This document shows positions 42,766 to 52,459 of a stretch of DNA of 64,000 nt, one piece after another. The notes under the pieces are model-generated. The model had not been told where the DNA came from. It saw only the letters and a list, made by a program, of their open reading frames with translations, and ran no database searches. A program made the translations under genes and the position numbers. Source of the DNA: an uncultured Eubacteriales bacterium. GTDB taxonomy: Bacteria; Bacillota; Clostridia; Oscillospirales; Acutalibacteraceae. The DNA is taken from the NCBI GenBank assembly GCA_934647945.1, contig CAKUFK010000007.1, positions 46,567 to 110,566 of the forward strand. The letters run 5' to 3'. Position 1 is the first letter of the stretch. Each line of letters starts with the position of its first letter.

Positions 42766-43773
42766 TTGTTCAGCCGGGATATTGGAATCGATCTGGGTAC
42801 GGCAAACACCCTCGTGTATATGAAGGGCAAGGGCATCGTCATGCGAGAGCCCTCGGTCGTGGCGATGGACGTCAAGGAGAACATGGTCATGGCGGTTGGC
42901 AGCGAGGCCAAGGAAATGATCGGCCGCACACCCGGTTCCATATCCGCAGTACGTCCCCTGAAAGACGGCGTCATCGCCGACTTCGACGTCACGTCGGATA
43001 TGCTGAAGTACTTTATCCGCACCGCGGTGCATTCCACCGTATTCAGCCGCCCCCGCGTGGTCATCTGCATCCCCTCCGGCGTCACTGAGGTGGAGCGCCG
43101 CGCCGTGGACGAGGCGGCCCGCAACGCCGGCGCCAAAGCGGTGGAGCTTGTCGAAGAACCGATGGCCGCGGCCATCGGCGCCGGTCTCCAGGTCAACGAG
43201 GCGGCCGGCTGCATGGTGGTGGATATCGGCGGCGGCACCTCAGAAGTGGCGGTCATCTCGCTGGGCGATATCGTCACGAAATGTTCGGTCCGCACGGCGG
43301 GCGACGACTTCGACGAGGCCATCATCTCCTATATCAAAAAGAAGTACAACCTCCTCATCGGCGAGCGGACCGCCGAGGATATCAAGATTCGAATCGGATC
43401 CGCCTTCCCCTATGAGGACGAAACCACCATGGATGTCAAAGGCCGCAACCTGGTGGACGGCCTGCCCAAAAATATCACCATCTCGTCCGAGGAGGTCCGG
43501 GAGGCCCTGGCCGACCCGGTTTCCGCCATCGTGGACGCCATCCGCTCCACTCTGGAGAGCACGCCGCCCGAACTGTCCGCCGACATCATCGACAACGGCA
43601 TCATGCTCACCGGCGGCGGTGCCATGCTGCGCGGCCTGGACGTGTTGGTCAGCCGCGAGACCGGTATGCCGGTCCATGTCGCGGAGAACCCGCTCGACTG
43701 TGTGGCGATCGGCACTGGCAAGTGCCTCGACATCGGTATGGTCAGCAATTTCCGTTCCGGCCGCGCCCGGTAA
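42766..43773 (+). CDS. mreB: Rod shape-determining protein MreB
   Basis: A 335-residue bacterial actin. Motifs: RDIGIDLGTANTLVYMKGKG (phosphate 1), VVDIGGGTSEVAVISLGD (phosphate 2), ELVEEPMAAAIGAGL (adenosine region) and IMLTGGGAMLRGLD. Its start is TTG 42766, nine bases from AGGGAG, giving the usual LFSRDIGIDLG N-terminus of Mbl/MreB; an ATG at 42759 is out of frame. MreB filaments guide sidewall peptidoglycan synthesis. First gene of mreBCD. Confidence 0.96.
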   Translation: MFSRDIGIDLGTANTLVYMKGKGIVMREPSVVAMDVKENMVMAVGSEAKEMIGRTPGSISAVRPLKDGVIADFDVTSDMLKYFIRTAVHSTVFSRPRVVICIPSGVTEVERRAVDEAARNAGAKAVELVEEPMAAAIGAGLQVNEAAGCMVVDIGGGTSEVAVISLGDIVTKCSVRTAGDDFDEAIISYIKKKYNLLIGERTAEDIKIRIGSAFPYEDETTMDVKGRNLVDGLPKNITISSEEVREALADPVSAIVDAIRSTLESTPPELSADIIDNGIMLTGGGAMLRGLDVLVSRETGMPVHVAENPLDCVAIGTGKCLDIGMVSNFRSGRAR

Positions 43774-43794
43774 GGACCGAGACAGGAGGACGCT

Positions 43795-44655
43795 GTGAAA
43801 GATTTCCTGAAAAGCCTGGCCTTCAAAGTGCTGGCCGGGATCGCCCTGTTCCTGGTGGGCATCATGATCTACGCAGCGTCCACCGGCGGCTTCTCGACCA
43901 TCCCGGCCACCATTACCGGCGCTATCATCACCCCGATCCAGACCGCCTTTGCCGCGGTCACGGAGGGCGTCAAAAATTTCTTCGGCGGGTTCGCGGCCGC
44001 GGGCCCTCTCCACGATGAGCTTGACGCCAAACAGGCGGAAATCGACGAGCTGCGCGGCCAGCTCGTCGAGCTCGATGAGCTGCGCCGGCTTAATGAACAG
44101 TACCGGCAGTATCTCGAGCTCAAGGAAGCGAACAATGATTACCTCTTTGCCGACGGCCGCGTCATCGCGGTGGATCCGCTCGACAAATACGGCAATTTCA
44201 CCATCGACACCGGCTCCCTCGCGGGGGTGGAGCCGAACGACCCGGTCATCACGCCTTCCGGCCTTGTCGGTGTGGTGTACGAGGTGGGCCCCACCTGGTC
44301 CAAGGTACGATCCCTGCTCGATCCCTCTACCCAGGCCAGCGCCTATATCAGCCAGAACGGCGACACCTGTATCACCGGCGGAAGCGCGTCCCTGGCGCAG
44401 GACGGGCTGCTGCGGCTCGACCTGCTGCCCCGCGAAACCGGCACGGCCATCGGCAATTTCGCCGTGACCTCGGGTGTGGGCGGCGTCTTTCCGAAGGGTC
44501 TCCTGATCGGTGAGGTGGAGGAGGTTTCACCATCCTCCGACGGCCTGTCCTACTACGCGGTGGTACGGCCGTTCGTGGATGTTCGTTCGGTCACGTCGGT
44601 ATTCGTCATCACATCATTCACCGGACAGGGCGCCGACGCGGGCAGCGGCGGATGA
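43795..44655 (+). CDS. mreC: Rod shape-determining protein MreC
   Basis: A 286-residue MreC. A single N-terminal membrane segment (FKVLAGIALFLVGIMIYAA) is followed by a coiled coil (about 80-115, DAKQAEIDELRGQLVELDELR, here shortened) and the beta-rich MreC core (GVVYEVGPTWSKVRSLLDP, YYAVVRPFVDV). The start is GTG with AGGAGG five bases upstream. It spans the membrane and links MreB to the wall synthases. It follows mreB by 21 bases. Confidence 0.93.
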   Translation: MKDFLKSLAFKVLAGIALFLVGIMIYAASTGGFSTIPATITGAIITPIQTAFAAVTEGVKNFFGGFAAAGPLHDELDAKQAEIDELRGQLVELDELRRLNEQYRQYLELKEANNDYLFADGRVIAVDPLDKYGNFTIDTGSLAGVEPNDPVITPSGLVGVVYEVGPTWSKVRSLLDPSTQASAYISQNGDTCITGGSASLAQDGLLRLDLLPRETGTAIGNFAVTSGVGGVFPKGLLIGEVEEVSPSSDGLSYYAVVRPFVDVRSVTSVFVITSFTGQGADAGSGG

Positions 44656-44824
44656 CCCTGTCCGTTCCGTCTCCATACGGCAGGCAGGCGGGCGGCCAGT
44701 GGGGACCCACGTTTTCTGCCGTCCCCTTGTCCCGGGGACGGTGCGGGCCCGTCAATACATTTTGAGCCCTTTGCGGCGGGAGGAGGGAACGGCCCTGGAA
44801 CGGAAAATCGCGGAAAAGGAACCG

Positions 44825-45340
44825 ATGCGCCGGCTAGGCGACCGTTACCTCAAATGGACCGCTTACGGGCTACTCATCCTACTGGTCACACTTCTCCAAG
44901 CGACCAAGGGCTTGATCCCGCCGGTCTTCGGAGTCCGCCCCCTGCTGGTGGTTCCGCTGACGGTCTGCATCGCCATGTTCACAGGACCCGTCGGCGGTGC
45001 CGCGGCCGGGATCGCCTGCGGCATTCTCTGGGATCTGTACGCCGCCCGGCTGCTCGGCTTCAATGCCCTGCTGCTTCTGGTAACCGGATGCCTTTGCGGG
45101 CTTCTGATCACCCTTCTCATGCGCAACAATCTGCTGACCGCCCTGCTCCTCTCGGCGGCAGCTCTCCTGTTTGTGGGGCTGATGAACTGGCTGTGCTACA
45201 CCCTCCTGCTCCAGGAACCGGAGCCGGTTTTTATCCTGCTGCGGCGGATTTTGCCGAGCCTCGGGTATACGCTTGTGCTCGCCCCGCTGCTGTATGGGGC
45301 GACTTTCCTGACGGCGCGTATCCTCAAACGCCGCGAATGA
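44825..45340 (+). CDS. mreD: Rod shape-determining protein MreD
   Basis: A 171-residue membrane protein with about five hydrophobic segments (AYGLLILLVTLLQATKG, GPVGGAAAGIACGILWDLY). GILWDLYAARLLGFNALLLL matches the MreD signature. ATG 44825 has AAGGA four bases upstream and gives normal length; 169 bases separate it from mreC, and a CTG further up is possible. It completes the mreBCD set. Confidence 0.88.
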   Translation: MRRLGDRYLKWTAYGLLILLVTLLQATKGLIPPVFGVRPLLVVPLTVCIAMFTGPVGGAAAGIACGILWDLYAARLLGFNALLLLVTGCLCGLLITLLMRNNLLTALLLSAAALLFVGLMNWLCYTLLLQEPEPVFILLRRILPSLGYTLVLAPLLYGATFLTARILKRRE

Positions 45341-45394
45341 TGCGTTTATCGCCGCTTAAGACCCTCCAAAAACGTGGAGATGAGGATTACCGCG

Positions 45395-45640
45395 CAACCA
45401 TCATCCTTTTCGGAGATTCCGCGCTTTTTGCGCGGATATACTGAAAAGAGTTTTTTCCCCGCTTGTGCCGCGAAGCACCTTCTTTCTCCACACGAAGAAA
45501 GAAGGCAAAGACGTGCCAGGGGGTGAAACCCCTTGGAACCCCCGGGCGGCTGGCCGACTTTCTTTTTAGGAAAGCCGGCGGGGACGCCGACACCCGACCC
45601 CGCCTTTATACAAAAAGGGGCTGCGGCCCCGGGGGTTGGG
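45395..45640. repeat. Dispersed multi-hairpin repeat block C
   Basis: Non-coding. It shares the GCGCGGATATAC start, the CCTTCTTTCTCC/GAAGAAAGAAGG stem (45478-45505), GGCAAAGACGTGCC and a CCCCGGG-rich end with blocks A and B, with more divergence in the middle. It separates mreD from mrdA. The remainder of the 45341-45735 gap holds only a CGGAAACGGCGG-like stretch. Confidence 0.7.
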
Positions 45641-45735
45641 GCGGTCATCGGATTATACAACGTCTGCCGCCGGAAACGGCGGTACCAGCGACAACAAGGG
45701 GGGCGGCCCCCGGCTGCAGAAAGGAAGGCATTACT

Positions 45736-47799
45736 ATGGCGGACAGCAATCCGTATAATCGCTCCAGCAGACGGCGGCTGGCGGTGCTGGCCGGCATTCT
45801 GGTGGTGGTGTTCGGCATCTACTGCGTCCGCCTGTTCCAGATCCAGATCGTGGAAGGGGAATATTACGCGAGCCAGGCCAACCGCCTGACCGAGACCAAG
45901 GTCTCCATCGCGGCGTCCCGCGGCGAGATTCTGGACCGCTATCTGCGCCCGATGGCCGTCAACCGTACCAGTTTTTCCCTGGTGATCGACGGCGCGTTCT
46001 TCCCCCGGGGCAGCGGCGCCGAGGCGCGGAACAAGCAAAACACCATTCTGCTCAAGCTGGCTGCGCTGCTTGAAAGCCGTGGGGAGGAGTGGAACGATAC
46101 CCTTCCCATCACCAAAACCGAGCCGTTCCAGTTTATGGAGGACCAGGAAAGCGCGGTCGCCACGCTGCGCAAAAAACTGGGGCTGGCGGACTATGCCACG
46201 GTAGAAAACTGCATGGCCGCGCTCATCGAGTCTTACGCGCTCGAAGACTATGCCCCCGCAGAGCAGCGGCGGCTGGCCGGCATCCAATACGAGATGGCCA
46301 TCCGGGATTTCAGCCTGAAAAACCCCTTCGTTTTCTGCAACGACATCTCCCGGGACACGGCTTATATCATTAAAGAAAACAACACCGCCTATCCTGGGGT
46401 GACCCCCCAGGCCACCCCGGTGCGGGAATATGTCAGCGGCACCATCGCCCCTCACCTGATCGGCACCCTCGGCCCCATCTATCCCGAAGAATACGAGTCC
46501 CTCAAGGACAAGGGCTATCAGCTCAACGACATCCTGGGCAAAAGCGGGATTGAGCAGGCGATGGAATCCTCCCTGCGGGGGACCACCGGCACCCGGGTTC
46601 TGGTCAGGGACGCCTCTGGCGCCATCGTCGACGAATATGAGAGCGCGGCGGCTGTGGCCGGGAATTCGGTGGTGCTGACGCTGGACAAAAACCTGCAGAA
46701 AACCACCGAGGACCTCATCATGGCCAAGATGGCCGAGATGCGTCTGATGCAGCCTACCGCGACTAAAAAGTGGCGCGGGCAGGATATCCGGAGCGGGTCG
46801 GTGGTGCTGCTGGATGTCAAAACCGGCGGCGTGTTGGTCAGCGCCAGTGTCCCCGGATACGATTTGTCCACCTACTCCAGCGAATATGCCAACCTGCTCA
46901 ACGATCCGGAAAAGCCCTTGTTCAACCGGGCACTGTACGGCACTTTTGCTTGCGGCTCCACCATCAAGCCGGCCATCGCGATCGCAGGTTTGTCAGAGGG
47001 GGTCATCACCTCCGACCAGAAGGGGCCTTCCTGCGACGGCGTTTACCACTACTACGAAAACGTCGGGTTCGCGCCGCGATGCACCGGCCACCACGGAAGC
47101 CTCAACGTCGTGGGCGCCCTGCAGAAATCCTGCAACGTTTTCTTTTTTGATTTGGGACGCCGGCTGACGATCAAACCCATGAATTCGTATCTGACCCGGT
47201 TCGGCTTCGGGGTCAAGACCGGTATCGAAATCGGAGAGGCAGCGGGGGTTTTGGCCGGCCCCGACACCAAAAGCGACTGGGTGGAGGGCGATACCATCCA
47301 GGTGGCGATCGGCCAGTTAACCAACCGCTTCACCCCCATCCAGCTCGCCGCCTACGCCATGCAGCTCGCCAACGGCGGGGTGCGGTATAAGACCCATCTG
47401 GTCCACAGTGTGCGCAGCTACGACGGCACGGTAGAAACCGTGGTGGAGCCGGAGGTCGCGGACCGGCTGGACATCGACCCCGCCATCCTCCAGACAGTCC
47501 GGGAAGGCATGGTGGCCGTTACAAAAAACGGCGGTACCGCCGTCAGCTCTTTCCGGGACGCGTCCTATACCGTCGCCGCCAAAACCGGAACGGCGCAGAA
47601 CGGCAACGGCGACCGTTCCGACCACGGCGTTTTCATCGCCTATGCCCCCGCCGAAAACCCCGAGGTGGCTATCTCGGTGGTAATGGAAAACGGCACCTCC
47701 ACCCCGGCCCATCAGGTGGCCCGGCAGGTGCTCGACGCCTATTTTGCTTCCAAATCGACCGGCACCGCCCCCACCCCGGAGCAGCAGCTTTTGCCCTGA
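45736..47799 (+). CDS. mrdA: Peptidoglycan transpeptidase PBP2 (MrdA/SpoVD-like class B PBP)
   Basis: A 687-residue class B PBP. One N-terminal membrane anchor (LAVLAGILVVVFGIYCVRLF) and a dimerisation/pedestal region (SRGEILDRYLRPMAVNR) precede the transpeptidase. Active-site motifs are GSTIKP (SxxK), KSCN (SxN) and KTGTAQ (KTG). It cross-links sidewall peptidoglycan with the Mre elongation machinery. GGAAGG lies seven bases before ATG. Block C separates it from mreD, so it may be expressed separately. Confidence 0.92.
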   Translation: MADSNPYNRSSRRRLAVLAGILVVVFGIYCVRLFQIQIVEGEYYASQANRLTETKVSIAASRGEILDRYLRPMAVNRTSFSLVIDGAFFPRGSGAEARNKQNTILLKLAALLESRGEEWNDTLPITKTEPFQFMEDQESAVATLRKKLGLADYATVENCMAALIESYALEDYAPAEQRRLAGIQYEMAIRDFSLKNPFVFCNDISRDTAYIIKENNTAYPGVTPQATPVREYVSGTIAPHLIGTLGPIYPEEYESLKDKGYQLNDILGKSGIEQAMESSLRGTTGTRVLVRDASGAIVDEYESAAAVAGNSVVLTLDKNLQKTTEDLIMAKMAEMRLMQPTATKKWRGQDIRSGSVVLLDVKTGGVLVSASVPGYDLSTYSSEYANLLNDPEKPLFNRALYGTFACGSTIKPAIAIAGLSEGVITSDQKGPSCDGVYHYYENVGFAPRCTGHHGSLNVVGALQKSCNVFFFDLGRRLTIKPMNSYLTRFGFGVKTGIEIGEAAGVLAGPDTKSDWVEGDTIQVAIGQLTNRFTPIQLAAYAMQLANGGVRYKTHLVHSVRSYDGTVETVVEPEVADRLDIDPAILQTVREGMVAVTKNGGTAVSSFRDASYTVAAKTGTAQNGNGDRSDHGVFIAYAPAENPEVAISVVMENGTSTPAHQVARQVLDAYFASKSTGTAPTPEQQLLP

Positions 47800-47890
47800 C
47801 GGCGGGCTGTTCCGCGCGGTCTTTTCCGGGCTTGTGGCAGATGCACGAAGCGAATAAAAAAAGTTTGGCGGAACAGGGCTCAAATTCTGG

Positions 47891-47920
47891 TTTACAACCG
47901 ATTTGGAAATATGCTATACT
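47891..47920 (+). promoter_or_regulatory. minD promoter
   Basis: TTTACA (47891-47896) and TATACT (47915-47920), 18-base spacer, 45 bases before the minD start. Confidence 0.65.
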
Positions 47921-47965
47921 GAAGTTGGTTGTATGCTGCCGTCGGGTGGCGGCGGGAGGTTCCAT

Positions 47966-48703
47966 ATGGGTTTGATTTCGGTTGTGACATCGGGAAAAGG
48001 CGGCGCGGGCAAATCCACCGTAACGGCAGGGCTCGGCTGTGCGCTGGCCCGCCAGGGGCGGCATGTGTTGCTCGTCGACGGGGATGCCGGCCTGCGCAGC
48101 CTGGATTTAATGCTCGGGATCGGGTCTGCGGTTTACGATATGGCGGACATTTTTGAAGGCCGCTGTGAACCCATCCGGGCGATTTATCCTTCCCCGGTCT
48201 GCCCGAACGTATCGGTGGTGCCCGCCCCCGTGGGGCTGGAACAGCTGGCCTCTCCCGACGATATGGCCCGCCTGTGCCGCGGCTTCGCCCGGTACTACGA
48301 CGATGTGATTGTGGACAGCCCCGCCGGCATCGGGCCGGGGTTTGAAACGGCGGCGGCGGGTGCTGCGCAGGCCTTTGTGGTCTCTACCCCCGATATGGTC
48401 TGCGCCCGTGACGCAGGGATCATCGGCCGCCTTCTCGAGGAACGGCAGCTCCCTGCCCGCCTTATCATCAACCGGCTCCGTCCCTCCCTCGTCATGGCCG
48501 GCAAAATGCCGGACGTGGACGAGATCATCGATATGGCCGGTGTCCCGCTCATCGGCATTCTGCCCGAGGATGAGGAAGTGGCCGTGGCGGGCGCCAACGG
48601 CCGTCCGCTGCCGGGGCAGTGTGACGCCGCCCTCTGTTTCGGGAACATCGCCAAGCGGTATCTGGGGGAAGACGTCCGCCTGGCACGGCTGGAAAAAATG
48701 TGA
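47966..48703 (+). CDS. minD: MinD-type septum-site ATPase
   Basis: A 245-residue MinD-family P-loop ATPase. It has the deviant Walker A (SGKGGAGKSTVTAGLG), DGDAGLRSLDLMLG, DDVIVDSPAGIG and PDMVCARDAG. The N-terminus is the usual LISVVTSGKGG. The C-terminal tail (AKRYLGEDVRLARLEKM) may form a short amphipathic helix but lacks the classic GFF-type targeting end. GGGAGG precedes the ATG. No minC lies adjacent. It blocks polar division through MinC in known systems. Confidence 0.88.
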   Translation: MGLISVVTSGKGGAGKSTVTAGLGCALARQGRHVLLVDGDAGLRSLDLMLGIGSAVYDMADIFEGRCEPIRAIYPSPVCPNVSVVPAPVGLEQLASPDDMARLCRGFARYYDDVIVDSPAGIGPGFETAAAGAAQAFVVSTPDMVCARDAGIIGRLLEERQLPARLIINRLRPSLVMAGKMPDVDEIIDMAGVPLIGILPEDEEVAVAGANGRPLPGQCDAALCFGNIAKRYLGEDVRLARLEKM

Positions 48704-48739
48704 CCCGCTTGAGAATACGATATTGAAGGAGTTGACGGT

Positions 48740-49147
48740 ATGAACATCGCCCTGATCGCCCATGACGCCAAAAAGGAACTCATGGTCCAGTTCTGTATCG
48801 CGTATTGCGGCATCCTCAGCCGACATAATATCTGCGCCACCGGCACGACGGGGAAAATGGTGGCGGAGGCGACCGGGCTGAACATCACCCGGTATATGAG
48901 CGGTTCCCAGGGCGGGGACCAGCAGATTTCGGCCCGCATCGCCTGCGATGAGATCGACCTCTTGCTCTTTTTCCGGGATCCCATGACCGTCAAGGCCCAT
49001 GAGCCCAACGAAAGCGACATGTTCCGCCTGTGCGATATGCGCAACATCCCGGTGGCGACCAATATCGCCACGGCGGAGGTGCTCATCCACGGATTGGAGC
49101 GGGGCGATCTCGACTGGCGCAACATCGTCAACCCCGGGAATCCGTAA
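48740..49147 (+). CDS. mgsA: Methylglyoxal synthase
   Basis: A 135-residue enzyme converting dihydroxyacetone phosphate to methylglyoxal and phosphate. Motifs: ALIAHDAKKELMVQF, ATGTTGKMV (phosphate loop), SGSQGGDQQISARIA (catalytic Asp) and FFRDPMTVKAHEPN. MgsA often follows minD in clostridia and bacilli. GAAGGAG precedes ATG. Confidence 0.95.
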   Translation: MNIALIAHDAKKELMVQFCIAYCGILSRHNICATGTTGKMVAEATGLNITRYMSGSQGGDQQISARIACDEIDLLLFFRDPMTVKAHEPNESDMFRLCDMRNIPVATNIATAEVLIHGLERGDLDWRNIVNPGNP

Positions 49148-49300
49148 GAATCCCTTTACCCGGAAGAATTCACCAGGGAACGGCAGCTGTGCGGCCTTCA
49201 GGGCGGATGCGCTTCTGACGGGGCGGACAGGGGCGGTTCCCTGCGTCGTATCCGGAGGAGGATATGGCCCACCGGCCAGGCGAAAGGATGGAATGGCAAT

Positions 49301-50635
49301 ATGGCACTGATTACCAAGGCCCCCCGCGGCACCGCCGACGTGCTGCCCGCGGAGAGCTATAAATGGCAGCATGTGGAACAGACCGCGCTTTCCATTGCGC
49401 GGGACTTCGGCTACCGGGAGATGCGGACCCCTGTGTTCGAGCATACCGAACTGTTCCAGCGTTCGGTCGGGGAAACCACCGACGTGGTGCAGAAGGAGAT
49501 GTATACCTTTGAGGACAAGGGAGGCCGGTCAGTCACCCTGCGGCCGGAGGGGACGGCGGGGATGGCGCGGGCCCTGCTCGAGCACAGCCTGCACAACGAC
49601 GCCCTGCCGGCCAAGGTCGCCTATCTAACCTCCTGCTACCGGTATGAAAAACCGCAGGCGGGCAGGCTCAGGGAGTTCCACCAGTTCGGGGTGGAGTGCT
49701 TCGGCGCCGCCCCCCCTCAGGCGGATGCCGAAATCATCGCCCTCGCCCGGACCATCCTGGAAACCCTCGGGGTGACGGGGGTGTCCCTGCATATCAACTC
49801 AATCGGCTGCCCCTCCTGCCGCGCGCGCTATCACACGGCCCTGAAGGCGTATTTCGAAGTGCGGCGGGATGAACTGTGCGGCACCTGCCAGGATCGCCTG
49901 GACCGCAACCCGATGCGGATCCTCGACTGCAAGTCCCCGGCCTGCGCGGACATTGCCAAAGGTGCACCGGTCATGCTGGATTATTTGTGCGACGACTGCG
50001 CCGCGCATTTTGAGGGGGTCAGGGCCTGTCTGACCGCGGCCGAAATCCCGTTTGAGATCGATACCCGGATCGTCCGGGGCCTGGATTATTACACCCGCAC
50101 GGTATTCGAATTCATCTCCGACGCCCTGGGCGCCCAGGCGACAGTCTGCGGCGGCGGCCGCTACGACGGCCTGACCAAGGAACTGGGCGGTCCGGAGCTG
50201 CCGTCCCTGGGCTTTGCCATGGGCCTCGAGCGGCTTCTGATGATCCTGGAAGCCAAGGGGACCTCCATACCCGCCCCGCCCCGCCCCGAGCTCTATCTGG
50301 CCCCCATGGGGCCAGACGCGGTGCGGGAATGCTTCGCGATGGCCTCCCGCCTGCGGGAGGGTGGGGTGTCGGTGGAATTCGACATCGCGGGCCGGGGGCT
50401 TAAGGCGCAAATGAAGTACGCCGACAAGCTCGGCGCCCGATACGTCATTGTGGTGGGGGACAATGAGCTCGCCCAAAAACAGGGCCGCCTCAAAGACATG
50501 GCATCCGGCGCCGAGGAGCCCATCGCCCTGGATGACAGCCTCTACACCACCCTGTATCAAAAATCGTTGGACCGGCAGCTCGCCGGCATGGCCGACCTCT
50601 TTGGGGAAGAGCTCGCGGACGGCCTCGAGAAATGA
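49301..50635 (+). CDS. hisS: Histidyl-tRNA synthetase
   Basis: A 444-residue class II synthetase. Motif 1 near TPVFEHTELFQRSVG, motif 2 with YRYEKPQAGRLREFHQFGVE, HisA box RGLDYYTRTVFEF and motif 3 GFAMGLERLL. The C-terminal anticodon domain spans about 330-430. The 153-base gap after mgsA has no clear T-box. Its last codon overlaps an in-frame ATG that could start aspS. Confidence 0.97.
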   Translation: MALITKAPRGTADVLPAESYKWQHVEQTALSIARDFGYREMRTPVFEHTELFQRSVGETTDVVQKEMYTFEDKGGRSVTLRPEGTAGMARALLEHSLHNDALPAKVAYLTSCYRYEKPQAGRLREFHQFGVECFGAAPPQADAEIIALARTILETLGVTGVSLHINSIGCPSCRARYHTALKAYFEVRRDELCGTCQDRLDRNPMRILDCKSPACADIAKGAPVMLDYLCDDCAAHFEGVRACLTAAEIPFEIDTRIVRGLDYYTRTVFEFISDALGAQATVCGGGRYDGLTKELGGPELPSLGFAMGLERLLMILEAKGTSIPAPPRPELYLAPMGPDAVRECFAMASRLREGGVSVEFDIAGRGLKAQMKYADKLGARYVIVVGDNELAQKQGRLKDMASGAEEPIALDDSLYTTLYQKSLDRQLAGMADLFGEELADGLEK

Positions 50636-50661
50636 AGGACGACGGAAAGGACGAATTTGTC

Positions 50662-52455
50662 ATGGCAGAGAGCATCAAAGGACTGAAGCGCACCCGCTAT
50701 TGCGGGGAGTTCCGGAGGGATCACGCAGGAGAGGACGCGACGGTCTTCGGCTGGGTGCAGCGGCAGCGGGATCTTGGGCAGTTGATCTTCGTGGATCTGC
50801 GGGACCGCACCGGTATCGTCCAGCTCGCCTTTGACGAGGCCACGTCTCCCGCTGTGTTCGAGAAAGCCAGGAGTGTGCGGGGGGAATACGTCCTCGCCGC
50901 CAGAGGCCGGGTACGGGTGCGTTCCTCTATCAATCCCGAACTGCCCACCGGTGACATCGAGATCGAGGTGGAGGAGCTGCGGATCCTGTCCCGTTCCGAG
51001 ACACCGCCCTTCGAGATCGTCGAGAACAGCAACACGGCCGAGGCGACCAGGCTGAAATACCGCTACCTCGATCTGCGGCGTCCCGAGCTGCAGCGGAATC
51101 TGCGGATGCGGCATGAGATCGCCAAAACCGCACGGGATTATTTCGACAGCCAGGGCTTCCTGGAGATCGAAACCCCCATGCTTATCAAATCCACCCCCGA
51201 AGGCGCCCGGGATTTTCTCGTCCCCTCCCGCCTGCACAGGGGGGAGTTTTATGCCCTGCCCCAGTCTCCTCAGATCTATAAGCAGCTGACCATGGTTGCG
51301 GGCTTCGACCGCACCATGCAGCTCGCCCGCTGCTTCCGGGACGAGGACCTGCGGGCTGACCGGCAGCCTGAATTCACCCAGATCGACCTGGAGATGTCCT
51401 TTGTGGACGTGGAGGATCTGCACGCCGTCGGCGAGGGATTCATGGCGGAGGTGTTCCGGCGGGTGCTGGGGAAGGAGCTGCCCCTCCCGCTGCCCCGTCT
51501 GACCTATGACGAGTCCATGCGCCGTTATGGTTCGGATAAGCCGGACACCCGCTTTGCCATGGAACTGACCGACCTGACCGATACCGTGCGGGACTGCGGC
51601 TTCGGTGTCTTTTCCACCGCAGCACTAAGCGGCGGCGCGGTGGGCTGCATCACCGCCAAGGCTGCGGCGGCCGTCCTGACCCGCAAGGAAATCGACAAAT
51701 TGACCGAATACGTACGGGGGATCGGCGCGAAAGGCCTCGCCTGGGTCCGCTGGACGGCGGAGGGACCGGCCTCCTCCTTCGGCAAATTCTTTTCCGAAGA
51801 CGAGATGGCCGCCCTGCTGCGGACGGCCGGGGCCGAGCCCGGGGACGTGGTGCTGATCGTCGCCGGACCGGTGAAAAAGGCCGTGCAATCGATTCTGGGC
51901 GCCCTGCGGCTGGAGGTGGCCGACCGCCTGCAAATCCCCCGGGAAGGGTACAACCTGCTCTGGATCACGGAGATCCCCTTCTTCGAGTGGAATGAGGAGC
52001 TCGGTGAATGGGTCGCCATGCATCATCCCTTCACCGCGCCGCTCGACGAGTGCATCCCCTACCTGGACAGTGATCCCGCCCGGGTATATGCGAAAGCCTT
52101 TGACCTGGTGCTCAACGGCATCGAGCTCTCGAGCGGCTCCGTCCGGATCACCGACCCGGAGCTGCAGAGCCATATCTTCCGGGCGCTGCATCTGACGGAC
52201 GAAGAGGCCAACCGGAAATTCGGCCATTTGATCGAGGCCTTCCGTTATGGTGCTCCGCCCCACGGCGGCATGGGCATCGGCCTGGACCGCCTGGCGATGC
52301 AATTGACCGGGGCCGCCAGCCTTCGGGACGTCCTCGCCTTCCCGAAAGTGCAGAACATGACCGAGCTGATGACCTCCTGCCCCTCCCCCGCCGATCCGGC
52401 CCAGCTCGGAGAGCTGGGGCTGCGGCTGGCGGAAGATCCGAAAACAGAAGACTGA
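50662..52455 (+). CDS. aspS: Aspartyl-tRNA synthetase
   Basis: A 597-residue class II enzyme of the bacterial (GAD-domain) type. N-terminal OB-fold (ATVFGWVQRQRDLGQLIFVD), motif 2 region (ARCFRDEDLRADRQPEFTQID), GAD insertion (about 300-420), and motif 3 GIGLDRLAMQL. MAESIKGLKRTRYCGE is the normal N-terminus, so ATG 50662 is chosen although an overlapping ATG at 50632 (ATGA with hisS) is possible. A terminator follows the stop. Confidence 0.97.
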   Translation: MAESIKGLKRTRYCGEFRRDHAGEDATVFGWVQRQRDLGQLIFVDLRDRTGIVQLAFDEATSPAVFEKARSVRGEYVLAARGRVRVRSSINPELPTGDIEIEVEELRILSRSETPPFEIVENSNTAEATRLKYRYLDLRRPELQRNLRMRHEIAKTARDYFDSQGFLEIETPMLIKSTPEGARDFLVPSRLHRGEFYALPQSPQIYKQLTMVAGFDRTMQLARCFRDEDLRADRQPEFTQIDLEMSFVDVEDLHAVGEGFMAEVFRRVLGKELPLPLPRLTYDESMRRYGSDKPDTRFAMELTDLTDTVRDCGFGVFSTAALSGGAVGCITAKAAAAVLTRKEIDKLTEYVRGIGAKGLAWVRWTAEGPASSFGKFFSEDEMAALLRTAGAEPGDVVLIVAGPVKKAVQSILGALRLEVADRLQIPREGYNLLWITEIPFFEWNEELGEWVAMHHPFTAPLDECIPYLDSDPARVYAKAFDLVLNGIELSSGSVRITDPELQSHIFRALHLTDEEANRKFGHLIEAFRYGAPPHGGMGIGLDRLAMQLTGAASLRDVLAFPKVQNMTELMTSCPSPADPAQLGELGLRLAEDPKTED

Positions 52456-52459
52456 ATAG

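Noticed and set aside
49148..49300. T-box leader before hisS
   Set aside because: No GGTGGNACCGCG-like T-box sequence or terminator with T-run was found.
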